From NCBI RefSeq assembly GCF_015594925.2, contig NZ_CP087591.1, forward strand, positions 186,001 through 250,000: a stretch of 64,000 bases of DNA, given 5' to 3'. The position numbers were made by a program, and so were the translations under genes. This stretch comes from Vibrio sp. VB16 (GTDB lineage Bacteria > Pseudomonadota > Gammaproteobacteria > Enterobacterales > Vibrionaceae). The notes under the pieces are model-generated. The model saw only the letters and a list, made by a program, of their open reading frames with translations, was not told the DNA's origin and made no database searches. Below, one piece after another: positions 34,784 to 43,552 of this stretch; within the stretch, counting starts at the first letter, position 1; every line of letters begins with the position of its first letter.

Positions 34784-36352
34784 CTAGATATTGATCGCTA
34801 TAGAGCCGTGTTTTGCTCGCGATACGCACGGGCACATCCAACTCTCTCGCTCTAACACCGTCAAACAGTTGTCTCTATGCTCAACCTCACCCTGATCTAT
34901 TTTGACAATACAGCTTCGACACTCTCCAGCATTACAGCTACTAGGGATAGCAATGCCCTCTTCTAGAATTGCCTCTAACAAACTCTGGTTATCCGACACC
35001 TCTAGAGTAACGTTCGACTTAACAAGCTCCGCCGTAAATGCGTGCGTACTCGTCGTAGATTGCACCGAAAAGCGTTCATAATGAATACGTCCTATATCTA
35101 CACCTAGCGTTGCTGCCACTGCGAGCATTTCATCGACCAATCCTTGTGGACCACAAACGTAGAACACACTATTTTCAGGTGCTTGAGTAAGAATCTTTTC
35201 ACAACTAAGACGCTGCTTAGCCTTCGAGTAATAAAAATGAATTTTATTGTCGAACTCCCTTGATAATCGGTCTTGAAAAGCCATCTCACTTCGTTGCTTT
35301 CCGGCGTAATGAAGCGAAAATTCTCTTCCTTGCTTTGCGAGCTGCTGAGCCATCGACTTGATTGGCGTAATACCAATACCTGCCGCGATCAAAACCGTTG
35401 GTCTGTTATCCGTATGAAGCTCAAAGAAGTTTTCAGGCAAGCCGCAGTTAATTTTCAGGCCTAGGTCAAACTGTTCGTGAATCGCCTTAGAGCCGCCGGC
35501 TCCCTCAAGCTCTTGCTGCACTGCAATCTCATAGATATCTCTGCGACTAGGATTAGAACAGACAGAATAACGACGTGTTATTCGCTCACCGCTTTCAAGA
35601 ACGATGGGGATAGAAAGGTGTGCTCCAGCCGACACAACAGGCAGTGGAATATCGTCTCGATGACGCAGTTCGAAGGCTCGTATATGTGGTGTTAATTGTC
35701 GAATACCAGTAACAACCAAAGGCAATTCTCCCTCTCCAACGCTATCTGGCTTATCTTTGGCATTCTCCATCGACTTTAACCGTTTGTTTTCTGCCAAAAG
35801 AGGCGTGATCACATCCGACATTTCCAATTCTGTAAATCGAGGGGTAATGTACTTCGGGCAGTTCCAATCAAATGCTTCCACATGGATAACAAAACCACGC
35901 TCTACCGCAGCCGGGTACCCTTCAACTTCCAAACGAACTAAGGTGTCCCAGTCGTCATCGGCGACCTGTTCAATCCTACCGCTCAGTTTGAGTCTACGTT
36001 GATTGGGATAATCCATAAAAAATAACGACACTCGATTATTACCACGAAAATTACCCGCGCTCACGTATTGTCGGTTACCACTAAAATCCGCAAAACCAAG
36101 CCTGTTATTGTCCAGTACGCGCATGAACCCTTGGGGCCCACCGCGATGCTGAACATAAGGCCAACCCGCATTGTTAACACTCGCCATATAGAAGCTATCT
36201 CGTCCTTCTATAAATGACGCTTCGACATCGGAGAACAGAAAGTTATAATCTTCGCCATGTTCCATTGACTCGTAACCACTGCGACTGCCCATTTCACGTT
36301 GTACCTGCTTAACATCATCGGTAAACATCAATTCTGCGTATTTATGTGGCAT
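34784..36352 (-). CDS. Fused PNPOx-like / ferredoxin-NAD(P)H reductase / [2Fe-2S] ferredoxin
   Basis: The 522-residue protein joins three parts. Residues about 25-190 are a pyridoxamine-phosphate-oxidase-like FMN domain (SFIEGRDSFYMASVNNAGWPYVQHRGGPQGFMRV). Residues about 210-430 are an FNR domain with ITRRYSVCSNPSRR and AAGIGITPIKSM. The C-terminus is a plant-type ferredoxin with SCNAGECRSCIVKI and a later Cys (NCL). It should pass electrons from NAD(P)H through flavin and iron-sulfur centres, or the reverse, to reduce a substrate in the FMN domain. The substrate is unknown. It is a putative operon with HPP. Confidence 0.85.
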   Translation of the reverse strand: MPHKYAELMFTDDVKQVQREMGSRSGYESMEHGEDYNFLFSDVEASFIEGRDSFYMASVNNAGWPYVQHRGGPQGFMRVLDNNRLGFADFSGNRQYVSAGNFRGNNRVSLFFMDYPNQRRLKLSGRIEQVADDDWDTLVRLEVEGYPAAVERGFVIHVEAFDWNCPKYITPRFTELEMSDVITPLLAENKRLKSMENAKDKPDSVGEGELPLVVTGIRQLTPHIRAFELRHRDDIPLPVVSAGAHLSIPIVLESGERITRRYSVCSNPSRRDIYEIAVQQELEGAGGSKAIHEQFDLGLKINCGLPENFFELHTDNRPTVLIAAGIGITPIKSMAQQLAKQGREFSLHYAGKQRSEMAFQDRLSREFDNKIHFYYSKAKQRLSCEKILTQAPENSVFYVCGPQGLVDEMLAVAATLGVDIGRIHYERFSVQSTTSTHAFTAELVKSNVTLEVSDNQSLLEAILEEGIAIPSSCNAGECRSCIVKIDQGEVEHRDNCLTVLERESWMCPCVSRAKHGSIAINI

Positions 36353-36381
36353 GTTCTGCCCCTCATTAATTTTATTACACC

Positions 36382-36414
36382 CGAGTTTTCATGAAATCTA
36401 ATCAAGAAAACTCG
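36382..36414 (-). terminator. Hairpin between AhpD-like and flavoprotein genes
   Basis: CGAGTTTTC and GAAAACTCG form a perfect 9-bp stem around a 15-base loop in the 89-base gap between two same-strand genes. It may terminate the AhpD-like transcript or be an operator for the downstream gene. Confidence 0.5.
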
Positions 36415-36441
36415 AATTTGTATTGAATGCCCGCTCGCTTG

Positions 36442-36984
36442 TTACTGGTTATATAAATCGATCTTTGGAAAATCGATTTCTACTCGGCTCGCCTTACCTA
36501 AAATAGTGGTCAATACATTCATACCCACGTGGGTAATAATCTCTACGATTTCAGCATCGCTATACCCTGCATTTCTGACCTGCAATAACTCTGCGGTCGA
36601 CACCTCGCCATTTTTATCCGCTAATGAACGAGCAAATTTTACAGCTATCGCCGCTTTACTGTCTTCACTGCTCCCTTTTCGATTTTCAAGCATCTCACTA
36701 TTGGATAAACCCGCTTTTCGACCGATAGCAGTATGTGCAGATACGCAATATTGACAGGCATTTTGTTCCGCCAACCCAAGCGCTATTCTTTCACGTGTTT
36801 GCGCATCTAAGCTGCCATCGCCTGCGATAGTATGTAGCCCGAGAAACGCCTTTAATGCAGCAGGTGAATTGGCAAATACTTTTAGAAAATTAGGAATGGC
36901 ACCAAGTTGTTCTTGGATAGCGGAGTAAAGTTCTTTTTGTTCGATATTTGCTTGATTTTCTGACACTAGATTGATGCGGCTCAT
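36442..36984 (-). CDS. Carboxymuconolactone-decarboxylase-family peroxidase (AhpD-like)
   Basis: The 180-residue protein has the redox motif C77-x2-C80-x3-H84 in EQNACQYCVSAHTAIGRK, with the preceding Glu of AhpD-like peroxidases. It probably reduces peroxides using a thiol donor. The frame opens at 37014, but the ATG at 36984 follows AAAAGGAAATCAC and is the likelier start. It is divergent from a LysR regulator, its likely controller. Confidence 0.88.
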   Translation of the reverse strand: MSRINLVSENQANIEQKELYSAIQEQLGAIPNFLKVFANSPAALKAFLGLHTIAGDGSLDAQTRERIALGLAEQNACQYCVSAHTAIGRKAGLSNSEMLENRKGSSEDSKAAIAVKFARSLADKNGEVSTAELLQVRNAGYSDAEIVEIITHVGMNVLTTILGKASRVEIDFPKIDLYNQ

Positions 36985-37122
36985 GTGATTTCCTTTTAAT
37001 TTGAATAGTGACACTCAACCAACATTTTTATGTGTGAGTGTTAATTAGTGAGGCCTCCCTCACTCGACGTAAACAGTTTGCCAAAAATCGTTTGAGTAAA
37101 GAATATCTATAATGCACAATTG

Positions 37123-37145
37123 ATTATTCCACCAAATGGAATAAT
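37123..37145. promoter_or_regulatory. Operator-like inverted repeat upstream of lysR-type gene
   Basis: ATTATTCC and GGAATAAT form perfect 8-bp arms around 7 bases, ending 11 bases before the LysR start codon. The position suits autoregulation and control of the divergent AhpD-like gene. Confidence 0.55.
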
Positions 37146-37156
37146 AGGATGACAAT

Positions 37157-38044
37157 ATGGACCAACTGCACCTCATGCGAGTTTATGTAGCAGTAGCAGA
37201 GAATGAAGGTTTTGCGGCGGCAGCACGGTTTTTAAATATGTCTCCACCAGCAGTAACCAGAGCCATCTCTTCTTTGGAGGAACATTTGGGTATAAAACTG
37301 CTCGCCCGTACTACTCGCTATGTACGAGCAACGGATGTCGGTCTACGTTATTTAGAGGACGCTCGTCGGATTTTGCAAGACGTTGAACTTGCCAATGAAG
37401 CAGCGATTGGCATCAACTCTGAACCTAAAGGCGATTTGAGTATTACCGCACCCGTAATGTTTGGTCAAAAGCATGTAATGCCAGTGGTGGTGGAATATTT
37501 AAACCGTTTTCCTGAAGCCAATGTTAACGCGGCTTTTTTGGATAGGACCGTAAATCTACTAGAAGAAGGGTTCGATGTGGGTATTCGTATTGGAGAATTA
37601 GCAGACTCAAGTATGAGGGCACGAAAAATAGGAGAGGTTGATTTAATACTCGTGGCCTCACCCGACTATTTAGCGAAAACTGGTCACCCAGTAACGCCAA
37701 AAGACTTGAAGCATCACACGATTATCAGTTCTTCTTCAAACAACTTCTCTCGTGACTGGTTGTTTACGTATAACGGTGAAAAAACCAAGCTTCATATTCA
37801 GCCTCGGCTTACCGTGACGACTAATCAGTCCGCAATCGAAGCGGCGAAGGCTGGGCTTGGCATTACCCGAGCCGTTTCTTATCAAGTCGTCGAGGAGCGC
37901 AAAGATAATCGTCTTATCACGGTATTAGAACCTTACCAACCAGCCCCGTTACCCATACACATTATTCATCGAGAAAGTCGATTTTCGTCGTCGAAAGTGA
38001 GGAGTTTTATCGACCTTATGGCTGAACGATTTAGAACAGATTAA
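37157..38044 (+). CDS. LysR-family transcriptional regulator
   Basis: The 295-residue protein has the LysR N-terminal HTH (HLMRVYVAVAENEGFAAAARFLNMSPPAVTRAISSLEEHLG) and a substrate-binding C-terminal domain (GDLSITAPVMFGQKHVMPVVVEYLNRFPE). The layout is of the group that controls redox or efflux genes. It is divergent from the AhpD-like peroxidase, which suggests a peroxide- or electrophile-related inducer. It ends 15 bases before the convergent M20 gene. Confidence 0.88.
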   Translation: MDQLHLMRVYVAVAENEGFAAAARFLNMSPPAVTRAISSLEEHLGIKLLARTTRYVRATDVGLRYLEDARRILQDVELANEAAIGINSEPKGDLSITAPVMFGQKHVMPVVVEYLNRFPEANVNAAFLDRTVNLLEEGFDVGIRIGELADSSMRARKIGEVDLILVASPDYLAKTGHPVTPKDLKHHTIISSSSNNFSRDWLFTYNGEKTKLHIQPRLTVTTNQSAIEAAKAGLGITRAVSYQVVEERKDNRLITVLEPYQPAPLPIHIIHRESRFSSSKVRSFIDLMAERFRTD

Positions 38045-38059
38045 GGTCGATATTGTTGG

Positions 38060-39220
38060 CTAAAGAACCGACTTAACCAGCTGCTGCTCGACAAGCGCTT
38101 TCCAATAACTCACACCCTTAATTAAAATATTGTCATTAAAATCATAATGTGGGTTATGAAGAGCCGTACCGCCGCACTCACCCTGTCCATTACCTACCAG
38201 AATGTAACACCCTTTAACTTCTCGAAGCATGAAAGAGAAATCTTCACTAATGGTGAACGGTTCGCAATTTCCTACTACATTATCCGCACCGACAACCGTA
38301 GTCGCGGCGTTAATCGCGTGCGCCGTTTCGTCTGGGGAATTGATGGTGGACAAAAACGTATTAATAAACTCGTAATTATAATCAACACCCGCGGACATAC
38401 ATTGCCCAGCGACGACTCTTTCGATCGCTTTTTCTATTTTATGCAAAGCAGAATCGGTAAAGCTACGAGTGTCACCCTTTATTTTTACACGAGAAGGGAT
38501 GACATTTGTCGTTCCATTCGTTGTAAATTCAGTAACAGAAATCACGGCAACTTCATCGATCGAGCTTAAATTCCGAGAAACGATCGTCTGCAATGCGGTA
38601 ACAATTTGAGCGCCAACAACGATTGGGTCTGTTCCCATATGTGGTAAAGCCGCGTGCCCACCAGTGGCTATCACGTCTATTTCAAAGCTACTTTCACTCG
38701 CCATTATAGAACTAGGTCGAGTAACGAACTTCCCTTCTGGAATGCCAGGAAGGTTATGCATCGCATAGATTTCATCAATCTTCCACTTAGTGAAAAGGCC
38801 ATCGGCAATCATTGCTTTTGCCCCTACGCCATGTTCCTCACCCGGTTGAAAAATAAAATAGACGGTGCCATCAAAATCTTTGGTTTCAGAGAGTACTTTT
38901 GCTGCACCCAATAACATTGCCGTATGACCGTCATGCCCGCAAGCATGCATCACTCCATCGTGAACTGAAGCATGAGCAAAGGTATTTTTCTCTATAATAT
39001 GCAATGCATCCATGTCGGCTCTTAAGCCAATAGAACGTTCACTGTCACCACATTTTAAGATTCCCAACACACCTGTTTTACCAATATTACGATGAACATC
39101 GATGCCAAACTCTTCAAGTTTTTCAGCAACAAATGCGGATGTTAGCTCTTCTTCAAAGCCAAACTCAGGGTGTTTATGAATATGGTGACGCCATTCGATA
39201 ACTTGTTGTTCGATTGTCAT
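38060..39220 (-). CDS. M20-family amidohydrolase (hippurate hydrolase-like)
   Basis: The 386-residue zinc amidohydrolase has metal-site segments of the M20D family: LRADMDALHI, MHACGHDGHTAMLLG, and FIFQPGEEHGVGAKAMIADGLF, plus the C-terminal NPHYDFND. It cleaves N-acyl or amide bonds of amino-acid conjugates. It is the last gene of the BCCT/M24 transcript, with a strong hairpin ahead of it. In this cluster its probable task is to release an amine or amino acid such as 2,3-diaminopropionate; that is inference. Confidence 0.88.
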   Translation of the reverse strand: MTIEQQVIEWRHHIHKHPEFGFEEELTSAFVAEKLEEFGIDVHRNIGKTGVLGILKCGDSERSIGLRADMDALHIIEKNTFAHASVHDGVMHACGHDGHTAMLLGAAKVLSETKDFDGTVYFIFQPGEEHGVGAKAMIADGLFTKWKIDEIYAMHNLPGIPEGKFVTRPSSIMASESSFEIDVIATGGHAALPHMGTDPIVVGAQIVTALQTIVSRNLSSIDEVAVISVTEFTTNGTTNVIPSRVKIKGDTRSFTDSALHKIEKAIERVVAGQCMSAGVDYNYEFINTFLSTINSPDETAHAINAATTVVGADNVVGNCEPFTISEDFSFMLREVKGCYILVGNGQGECGGTALHNPHYDFNDNILIKGVSYWKALVEQQLVKSVL

Positions 39221-39249
39221 CGGAACCTCTCAATTTTTGTTTATAAATA

Positions 39250-39281
39250 GGCCCCTAATCTTGAATAAAGAGTTAGGGGCC
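39250..39281 (-). terminator. Attenuator-like hairpin between BCCT and M20 genes
   Basis: GGCCCCTAA and TTAGGGGCC form a perfect 9-bp, GC-rich stem. On the minus strand it follows the BCCT stop and is followed by TATTTATAAAC. It may reduce M20 expression or stabilise the upstream mRNA. Confidence 0.65.
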
Positions 39282-39301
39282 GGCTGTTTCAATAAGTGTT
39301 A

Positions 39302-40885
39302 TTAACTCATTTGCTCAGCTTTTTCTAACGTTACTTTTTCAGATTCTAACACTGCAGCTTTAGCGGCCAACGTCTCTTCAGAGAACTCTTCACGGAACAT
39401 CTTGAATGTACTCCAGATACATAGGAAGAGAACAAACATCAATGGCAGTGCAAATATCAAGCTGATACTTTGCAGCATATCGATACCGGTCTTCGTCGCC
39501 ATCATCAATGTTAGTGCCATTGCACACTGCGCGATAACCCAGATGATCTTCATCTTGTTACTTGGGTTTTCAGACCCATCTTCACACATACTCGCGAGAG
39601 TAAACGTCGAACTGTTTAGTGAAGTAATGAAACAAGTGAAAAGAGCAATAACAACACCAATTGAGATAACCGTACCCATTGGGTAGTCTTGTAGCACAAT
39701 AAAGGTTGCCGCTTTAGATGATGCCGCAGCAGCTTCTAGTACTTCAGGAGACGATTGAATACCAATGGTACCGAAGAATGCAACCCAGATAAAGATACCG
39801 ATACATGGGATAAGCATAGAGCCAAGGATAAACTCACGTACAGTACGACCCTTAGATACACGAGCAATAAACGGACCTACAAACGGTGCCCATGCAATAG
39901 CCCAAGCATAGTAGTAGATAGGCCAACCACGGATCCAACCGGCTTCTTCATCTGCTGCAAATGTTGGCAACATCAATGCATCTTTAAAGAAATCATTGAT
40001 GTAGTTGCCTAGAGAATCAAAGTAAACGTTGATCATCATGGTCGTTGGACCAACAATCGCAACAAGAATGATCAAACCAAAGAGCAGATATGCATTGTAG
40101 TCAGATAGGAGCTTGATGCCTTTTTCTAAACCCGTTGTTGTACATATAATAGTGATAAGCGCCACTACACCAACCAGTAAGAAAATAACCCATGGTGCAT
40201 CCGGTGTGCCGAATAGATACGAAAAGCTGATACCTAATGACAATCCGGTTTGACCAAGAGACGTTGAGATACCGGCAATCGCACCAAATACACAAATCAG
40301 GTTAACCATTTTACCCAAGTTGCCATTCGCTTTACCGCGGCCCCAAGGAATAAGAATATTACTGATAAGACCGCTTTCATTCTTACGGTACATCAAATAG
40401 CCAAGAACAAGACCAACAACAGAGAATGCAGCCCATGCTTGAATACCTTGGTGAATGAAGCTCTGCTTCATTGCAAACTCAGCGGCTTCTGCAGTTTGTG
40501 GGTCGATACCTGTTGTAGATAGTGGGTGCATATAATGGTAAACAGGTTCTGCAACACCCCAATAAAGCATGACTGTACCCATACCAGCAGAGAACAGCAT
40601 ACCAATCCAAGAGAAAGTGCTGAATTCAGGTTTGGCATCATCAGGACCAAATTTGATGTTACCGTACTTACTAAATGCAAAGTAAAACATCACCATTACA
40701 TAAGCAAAAGAACCCGCCATGTATATCCAACCAAACGTGTCGGTTAGATAGGTCATTGTTCCGATGCCTACGTTGTACAACTGTTCAGGGAATAAAATTC
40801 CGGTTGCTACAACAATAAAGATAAAGCAAAGCGTGCTGGTAAACAGCATCTTGCCTTGTTTGAGTTCTGGTTGATTCGCTGACAT
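39302..40885 (-). CDS. BCCT-family transporter
   Basis: The 527-residue, 12-helix protein has the BCCT signature region (WGVAEPVYHYMHPL in helix 3, then ...YYYAWAIAWAPFVGPFIARVSKGRTVREF in helix 8). BCCT proteins carry betaine, choline, carnitine or related zwitterions by ion symport. It lies between M24 and M20 hydrolase genes, so its cargo is probably the substrate that these enzymes break down rather than an osmolyte kept intact. Confidence 0.9.
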   Translation of the reverse strand: MSANQPELKQGKMLFTSTLCFIFIVVATGILFPEQLYNVGIGTMTYLTDTFGWIYMAGSFAYVMVMFYFAFSKYGNIKFGPDDAKPEFSTFSWIGMLFSAGMGTVMLYWGVAEPVYHYMHPLSTTGIDPQTAEAAEFAMKQSFIHQGIQAWAAFSVVGLVLGYLMYRKNESGLISNILIPWGRGKANGNLGKMVNLICVFGAIAGISTSLGQTGLSLGISFSYLFGTPDAPWVIFLLVGVVALITIICTTTGLEKGIKLLSDYNAYLLFGLIILVAIVGPTTMMINVYFDSLGNYINDFFKDALMLPTFAADEEAGWIRGWPIYYYAWAIAWAPFVGPFIARVSKGRTVREFILGSMLIPCIGIFIWVAFFGTIGIQSSPEVLEAAAASSKAATFIVLQDYPMGTVISIGVVIALFTCFITSLNSSTFTLASMCEDGSENPSNKMKIIWVIAQCAMALTLMMATKTGIDMLQSISLIFALPLMFVLFLCIWSTFKMFREEFSEETLAAKAAVLESEKVTLEKAEQMS

Positions 40886-40904
40886 AAAAAGGTTCTCCTG
40901 CGAA

Positions 40905-42068
40905 CTATTTAAGTACGATGAGTTCAGGTTCAGCGCGTTCGCTTAACCATTCCGCACCATCTTCTGTGATGACAATATTCTCTTCATGAACCATAGATTT
41001 GCCTGGGGCATAAACCATTCCAGGTTCTAGTGTCATGACCATTCCTGGCTTGAGAATTGTGTTGTCTGTTGCTGTGTTTGATGGACGTTCAGTGAGTTCC
41101 ATACCCAAACCATGACCAAGACGACCAACGTCGTTTCCTAGTGCACCATTCGCTTCCAGTACGCCCCACATCGCGTTGTAGATATCGGTTGTTGTTGCTC
41201 CAGGACGAGCCGCTTCAAACCCTTTCGTCGTCGCTTCATAAGTGGCGCGATACGCCGCTTTTGTTTGCTCGCTTGCGTCTCCAAATGCCCAGTTGCGGTC
41301 AAAATCAGAGAAATAACCGTCACGTACTGCACCGGTATCGATGATCAAAACATCGCCGTATTCAATTACGCGATCCGTCGGTCCCATAATAATGCTGTCA
41401 TACCCATCTGGACCAGAACCTGCGATGATGTAAGGACATTCATCTGCCCCTTCTAAAAGCATATCAATACGGAATTGCTTACAAATTTCTCGCTCTGTCA
41501 TTCCTGCTTTTGCGTATTCAGGGATCTTAGCAAAACCGACATTTGTAATGCGACAAATCTCTCTGGTTTTTTCAATTTCAGCTTGAGATTTAATTTGACG
41601 AAGTTCATGAACCGCTAAAGAAACATCAACAAACTCTTTTTTAACCATCGTTGTCAGCTGAAGATAATTGTTAACAGGCATACGCAAATGTGATTCGATT
41701 CCTAACGTTGCTCCGACGCGGCCATGTTTACAAGGCAATGAATTCAGAACGCTAGCAACCAAGCTAATACCGTCATCTTCTGGACGTGGCGACGGCCAAG
41801 TGATGATGTTGTCTATCCACGTTCCAGCCATACCACTCGCACCGATTTCAGGAACGATTGCCGTAGGCTTACCTTGTGCAGGAACAACAACAAACCATGG
41901 GCGAGTTGGGCTTTGCCAAAACTGTGTATGAAAACCGGTAAAGTAACGAACATTTGGTTCTGTTGTAAAAATCATCGCATCCAATTTCTGGTCATGCATG
42001 ATTTTCTGAGCTCTTTCTGTTCTATTTTCAAATTCGGCTTGTTCAAAGCCTCTGTTTAGAAAATTCAT
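40905..42068 (-). CDS. M24-family hydrolase (Xaa-Pro dipeptidase / creatinase / ectoine-hydrolase-like)
   Basis: The 387-residue protein has the pita-bread fold with all five metal ligands: D in VLIIDTGAV, D in YFSDFDRNW, H in LGHGLGMEL, E in MTLEPGMVY and E in MVHEENIVI. The N-terminal domain is creatinase-like. M24 members include prolidases, creatinase and the ectoine hydrolase DoeA; the full sequence does not obviously match DoeA. It starts the minus-strand transcript of this catabolic cluster, 19 bases ahead of the BCCT gene, and diverges from the regulator. Confidence 0.85.
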   Translation of the reverse strand: MNFLNRGFEQAEFENRTERAQKIMHDQKLDAMIFTTEPNVRYFTGFHTQFWQSPTRPWFVVVPAQGKPTAIVPEIGASGMAGTWIDNIITWPSPRPEDDGISLVASVLNSLPCKHGRVGATLGIESHLRMPVNNYLQLTTMVKKEFVDVSLAVHELRQIKSQAEIEKTREICRITNVGFAKIPEYAKAGMTEREICKQFRIDMLLEGADECPYIIAGSGPDGYDSIIMGPTDRVIEYGDVLIIDTGAVRDGYFSDFDRNWAFGDASEQTKAAYRATYEATTKGFEAARPGATTTDIYNAMWGVLEANGALGNDVGRLGHGLGMELTERPSNTATDNTILKPGMVMTLEPGMVYAPGKSMVHEENIVITEDGAEWLSERAEPELIVLK

Positions 42069-42395
42069 TGGAACCTCTTATCTATTTGTATGATTCGTGC
42101 TGTTTAGCAAGATATCTTTCAGTTAAATTTTGTTTACGGTACGGGATGACATCTTAATGATAATTCACCCAATTAATGTGACGAACCACTTAAAGTTACC
42201 ATAAGTTAACTGAAATACCAGCCAGATGACCAAAATGATGACTTTTGTCACATTCAGTTCCTTTTATGTAACTTTAGACTTGATCGAAGTTCTAAAATAT
42301 AGTCTTATAAAACCAGATAGTTGATCGAATAGTTGCATTTTGAGTGCAAAATAAAGAGAATGGATAGCAGATATAGTTAACATTAGTGACCTAAA
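42069..42395. promoter_or_regulatory. Divergent promoter region of the diaminopropionate/BCCT cluster
   Basis: This 327-base gap separates the M24 gene from the regulator gene. No start-like frame of note is present. A 9-base direct repeat (TTGATCGAA) occurs at 42280-42288 and 42321-42329, 41 bases apart, about four helical turns. The gap should contain both promoters and the regulator's sites. Confidence 0.5.
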
Positions 42396-43073
42396 ATGAA
42401 CGCTAAAGCATACAAATCATTCAATATAGTTTTTACCAACAAAGACAGAGAGTATTTAGAGTCCAATTTTCGTTTAGCAGAGACCATCGCCGAATTCATC
42501 GGTCCCCACTGTGAAGTGGTGATCCATTCATTCGAAAGCTTTGAAAACTCTGTGGTGAAAATAGTGAACGGCCATCACACGGGCCGTAAATTAGGTTCAC
42601 CGATAACGGACATGGGATTAAAGATGCTTAACGCCTTCGAAAAAACGGGGAATGTAACTCCAAAGAGTTATTTCACCAATGCGAAGGAAGGGGCTTTGTT
42701 AAAATCAACGACATGTGTGTTAGCGGGCGAAGAAGGGAAACCAATTGGCTTGTTCTGTATCAACATGAATTTGTCTCACCCATTTCCGGAAATCATCAAA
42801 ACATTGATGCCAGATATGGCCAGCACTCATGTCGGTGTTCATGAAAATTTCAGTTCATCTCCTAGTGAGGTAATTGAGAACGCTTTAGAAAATGCAATTC
42901 TCGAAATCGAAAACGATGCGGCGATCAACTTGAAAGGAAAAAACAAAGCCATTACCAAGCAATTGTTTGAAAACGGTATTTTTGAACTTAAAGAGGCGAC
43001 AGCATTAGTGTCTGAACGCCTTGGCATAACTCGTCATGCTATATACAAGTATAACCGCGAGTTTAGATCGTAG
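42396..43073 (+). CDS. YheO/DauR-type PAS-HTH transcriptional regulator
   Basis: The 225-residue protein has the YheO-like PAS_6 domain (LAETIAEFIGPHCEVVIHSFESFENSVVKIVNGHHTGRKLGSPITDMGL) and a C-terminal HTH (AITKQLFENGIFELKEATALVSERLGITRHAIYKYNREFRS). DauR-type members control catabolism of amino acids and related compounds. It is divergent from the hydrolase/transport genes and precedes ridA by 22 bases. It is the likely regulator of the whole cluster. Confidence 0.87.
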   Translation: MNAKAYKSFNIVFTNKDREYLESNFRLAETIAEFIGPHCEVVIHSFESFENSVVKIVNGHHTGRKLGSPITDMGLKMLNAFEKTGNVTPKSYFTNAKEGALLKSTTCVLAGEEGKPIGLFCINMNLSHPFPEIIKTLMPDMASTHVGVHENFSSSPSEVIENALENAILEIENDAAINLKGKNKAITKQLFENGIFELKEATALVSERLGITRHAIYKYNREFRS

Positions 43074-43095
43074 TATTAAACAAGAGAGAAACGCA

Positions 43096-43482
43096 ATGAA
43101 AACAAAAATTCACACTGACGCAGCTCCAGCAGCAATTGGCCCATATTCTCAGGCTCTTGCCTTTCAAGAGCTCGTTTTTACTTCTGGTCAACTTCCGTTA
43201 AACCCAGAGACTATGGCCTTTCCTGATGGTGGAATTAAGGAACAAGCCCTTCAGTCTTTAAATAACTTAAAATCAGTACTTGAAGCCGGTGGAGCATCGA
43301 TAGATACCGTTATTAAGACAACCTGTTTCTTGGCAGATATGGCAGATTTTGTTGCCTTCAACGAGATATACACGGAAGTATTCGGTACAGAAAACGCACC
43401 AGCACGTTCATGCATTCAAGCTGCACGTCTACCTAAGGATGCGTTGGTTGAAGTTGAAGCGGTTGCCTACATCAAAAAGTAA
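43096..43482 (+). CDS. ridA: RidA-family enamine/imine deaminase
   Basis: The ~128-residue protein begins MKTKIHTDAAPAAIGPYSQALAF and has the RidA hallmarks SGQLPLNPET and the terminal RSCIQAARLPKDALVEVEAVAYI. RidA removes reactive 2-aminoacrylate by hydrolysing it to pyruvate. A longer frame begins at 43036 inside the regulator gene, but the ATG at 43096 has AGAGAG upstream. Its pairing with the next gene is logical, because diaminopropionate ammonia-lyase makes 2-aminoacrylate. Confidence 0.92.
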   Translation: MKTKIHTDAAPAAIGPYSQALAFQELVFTSGQLPLNPETMAFPDGGIKEQALQSLNNLKSVLEAGGASIDTVIKTTCFLADMADFVAFNEIYTEVFGTENAPARSCIQAARLPKDALVEVEAVAYIKK

Positions 43483-43490
43483 CGACCAGA

Positions 43491-43515
43491 GAGAGTCATA
43501 AGTAATATGGCTCTC
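43491..43515 (+). terminator. Hairpin between ridA and the ammonia-lyase gene
   Basis: GAGAGTCAT and ATGGCTCTC pair over 9 bases with one G-T wobble around a 7-base loop. It lies 9 bases after the ridA stop. No T tract is present, so it may act as an attenuator or processing site. Confidence 0.4.
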
Positions 43516-43552
43516 CTCTTCAGTCCACCTTACTCATTTAAAAGAAACCATT

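Noticed and set aside
38147..38569. A 140-residue plus-strand frame antisense to the M20 gene
   Set aside because: It has a composition unlike proteins (rich in R, T, S) and sits inside a strongly supported gene.
40905..42068. Calling the M24 gene an ectoine hydrolase (doeA)
   Set aside because: The metal ligands are general to M24 proteins, and the sequence does not follow DoeA closely. The partner is M20, not the M14-type DoeB, and no diaminobutyrate genes are present.
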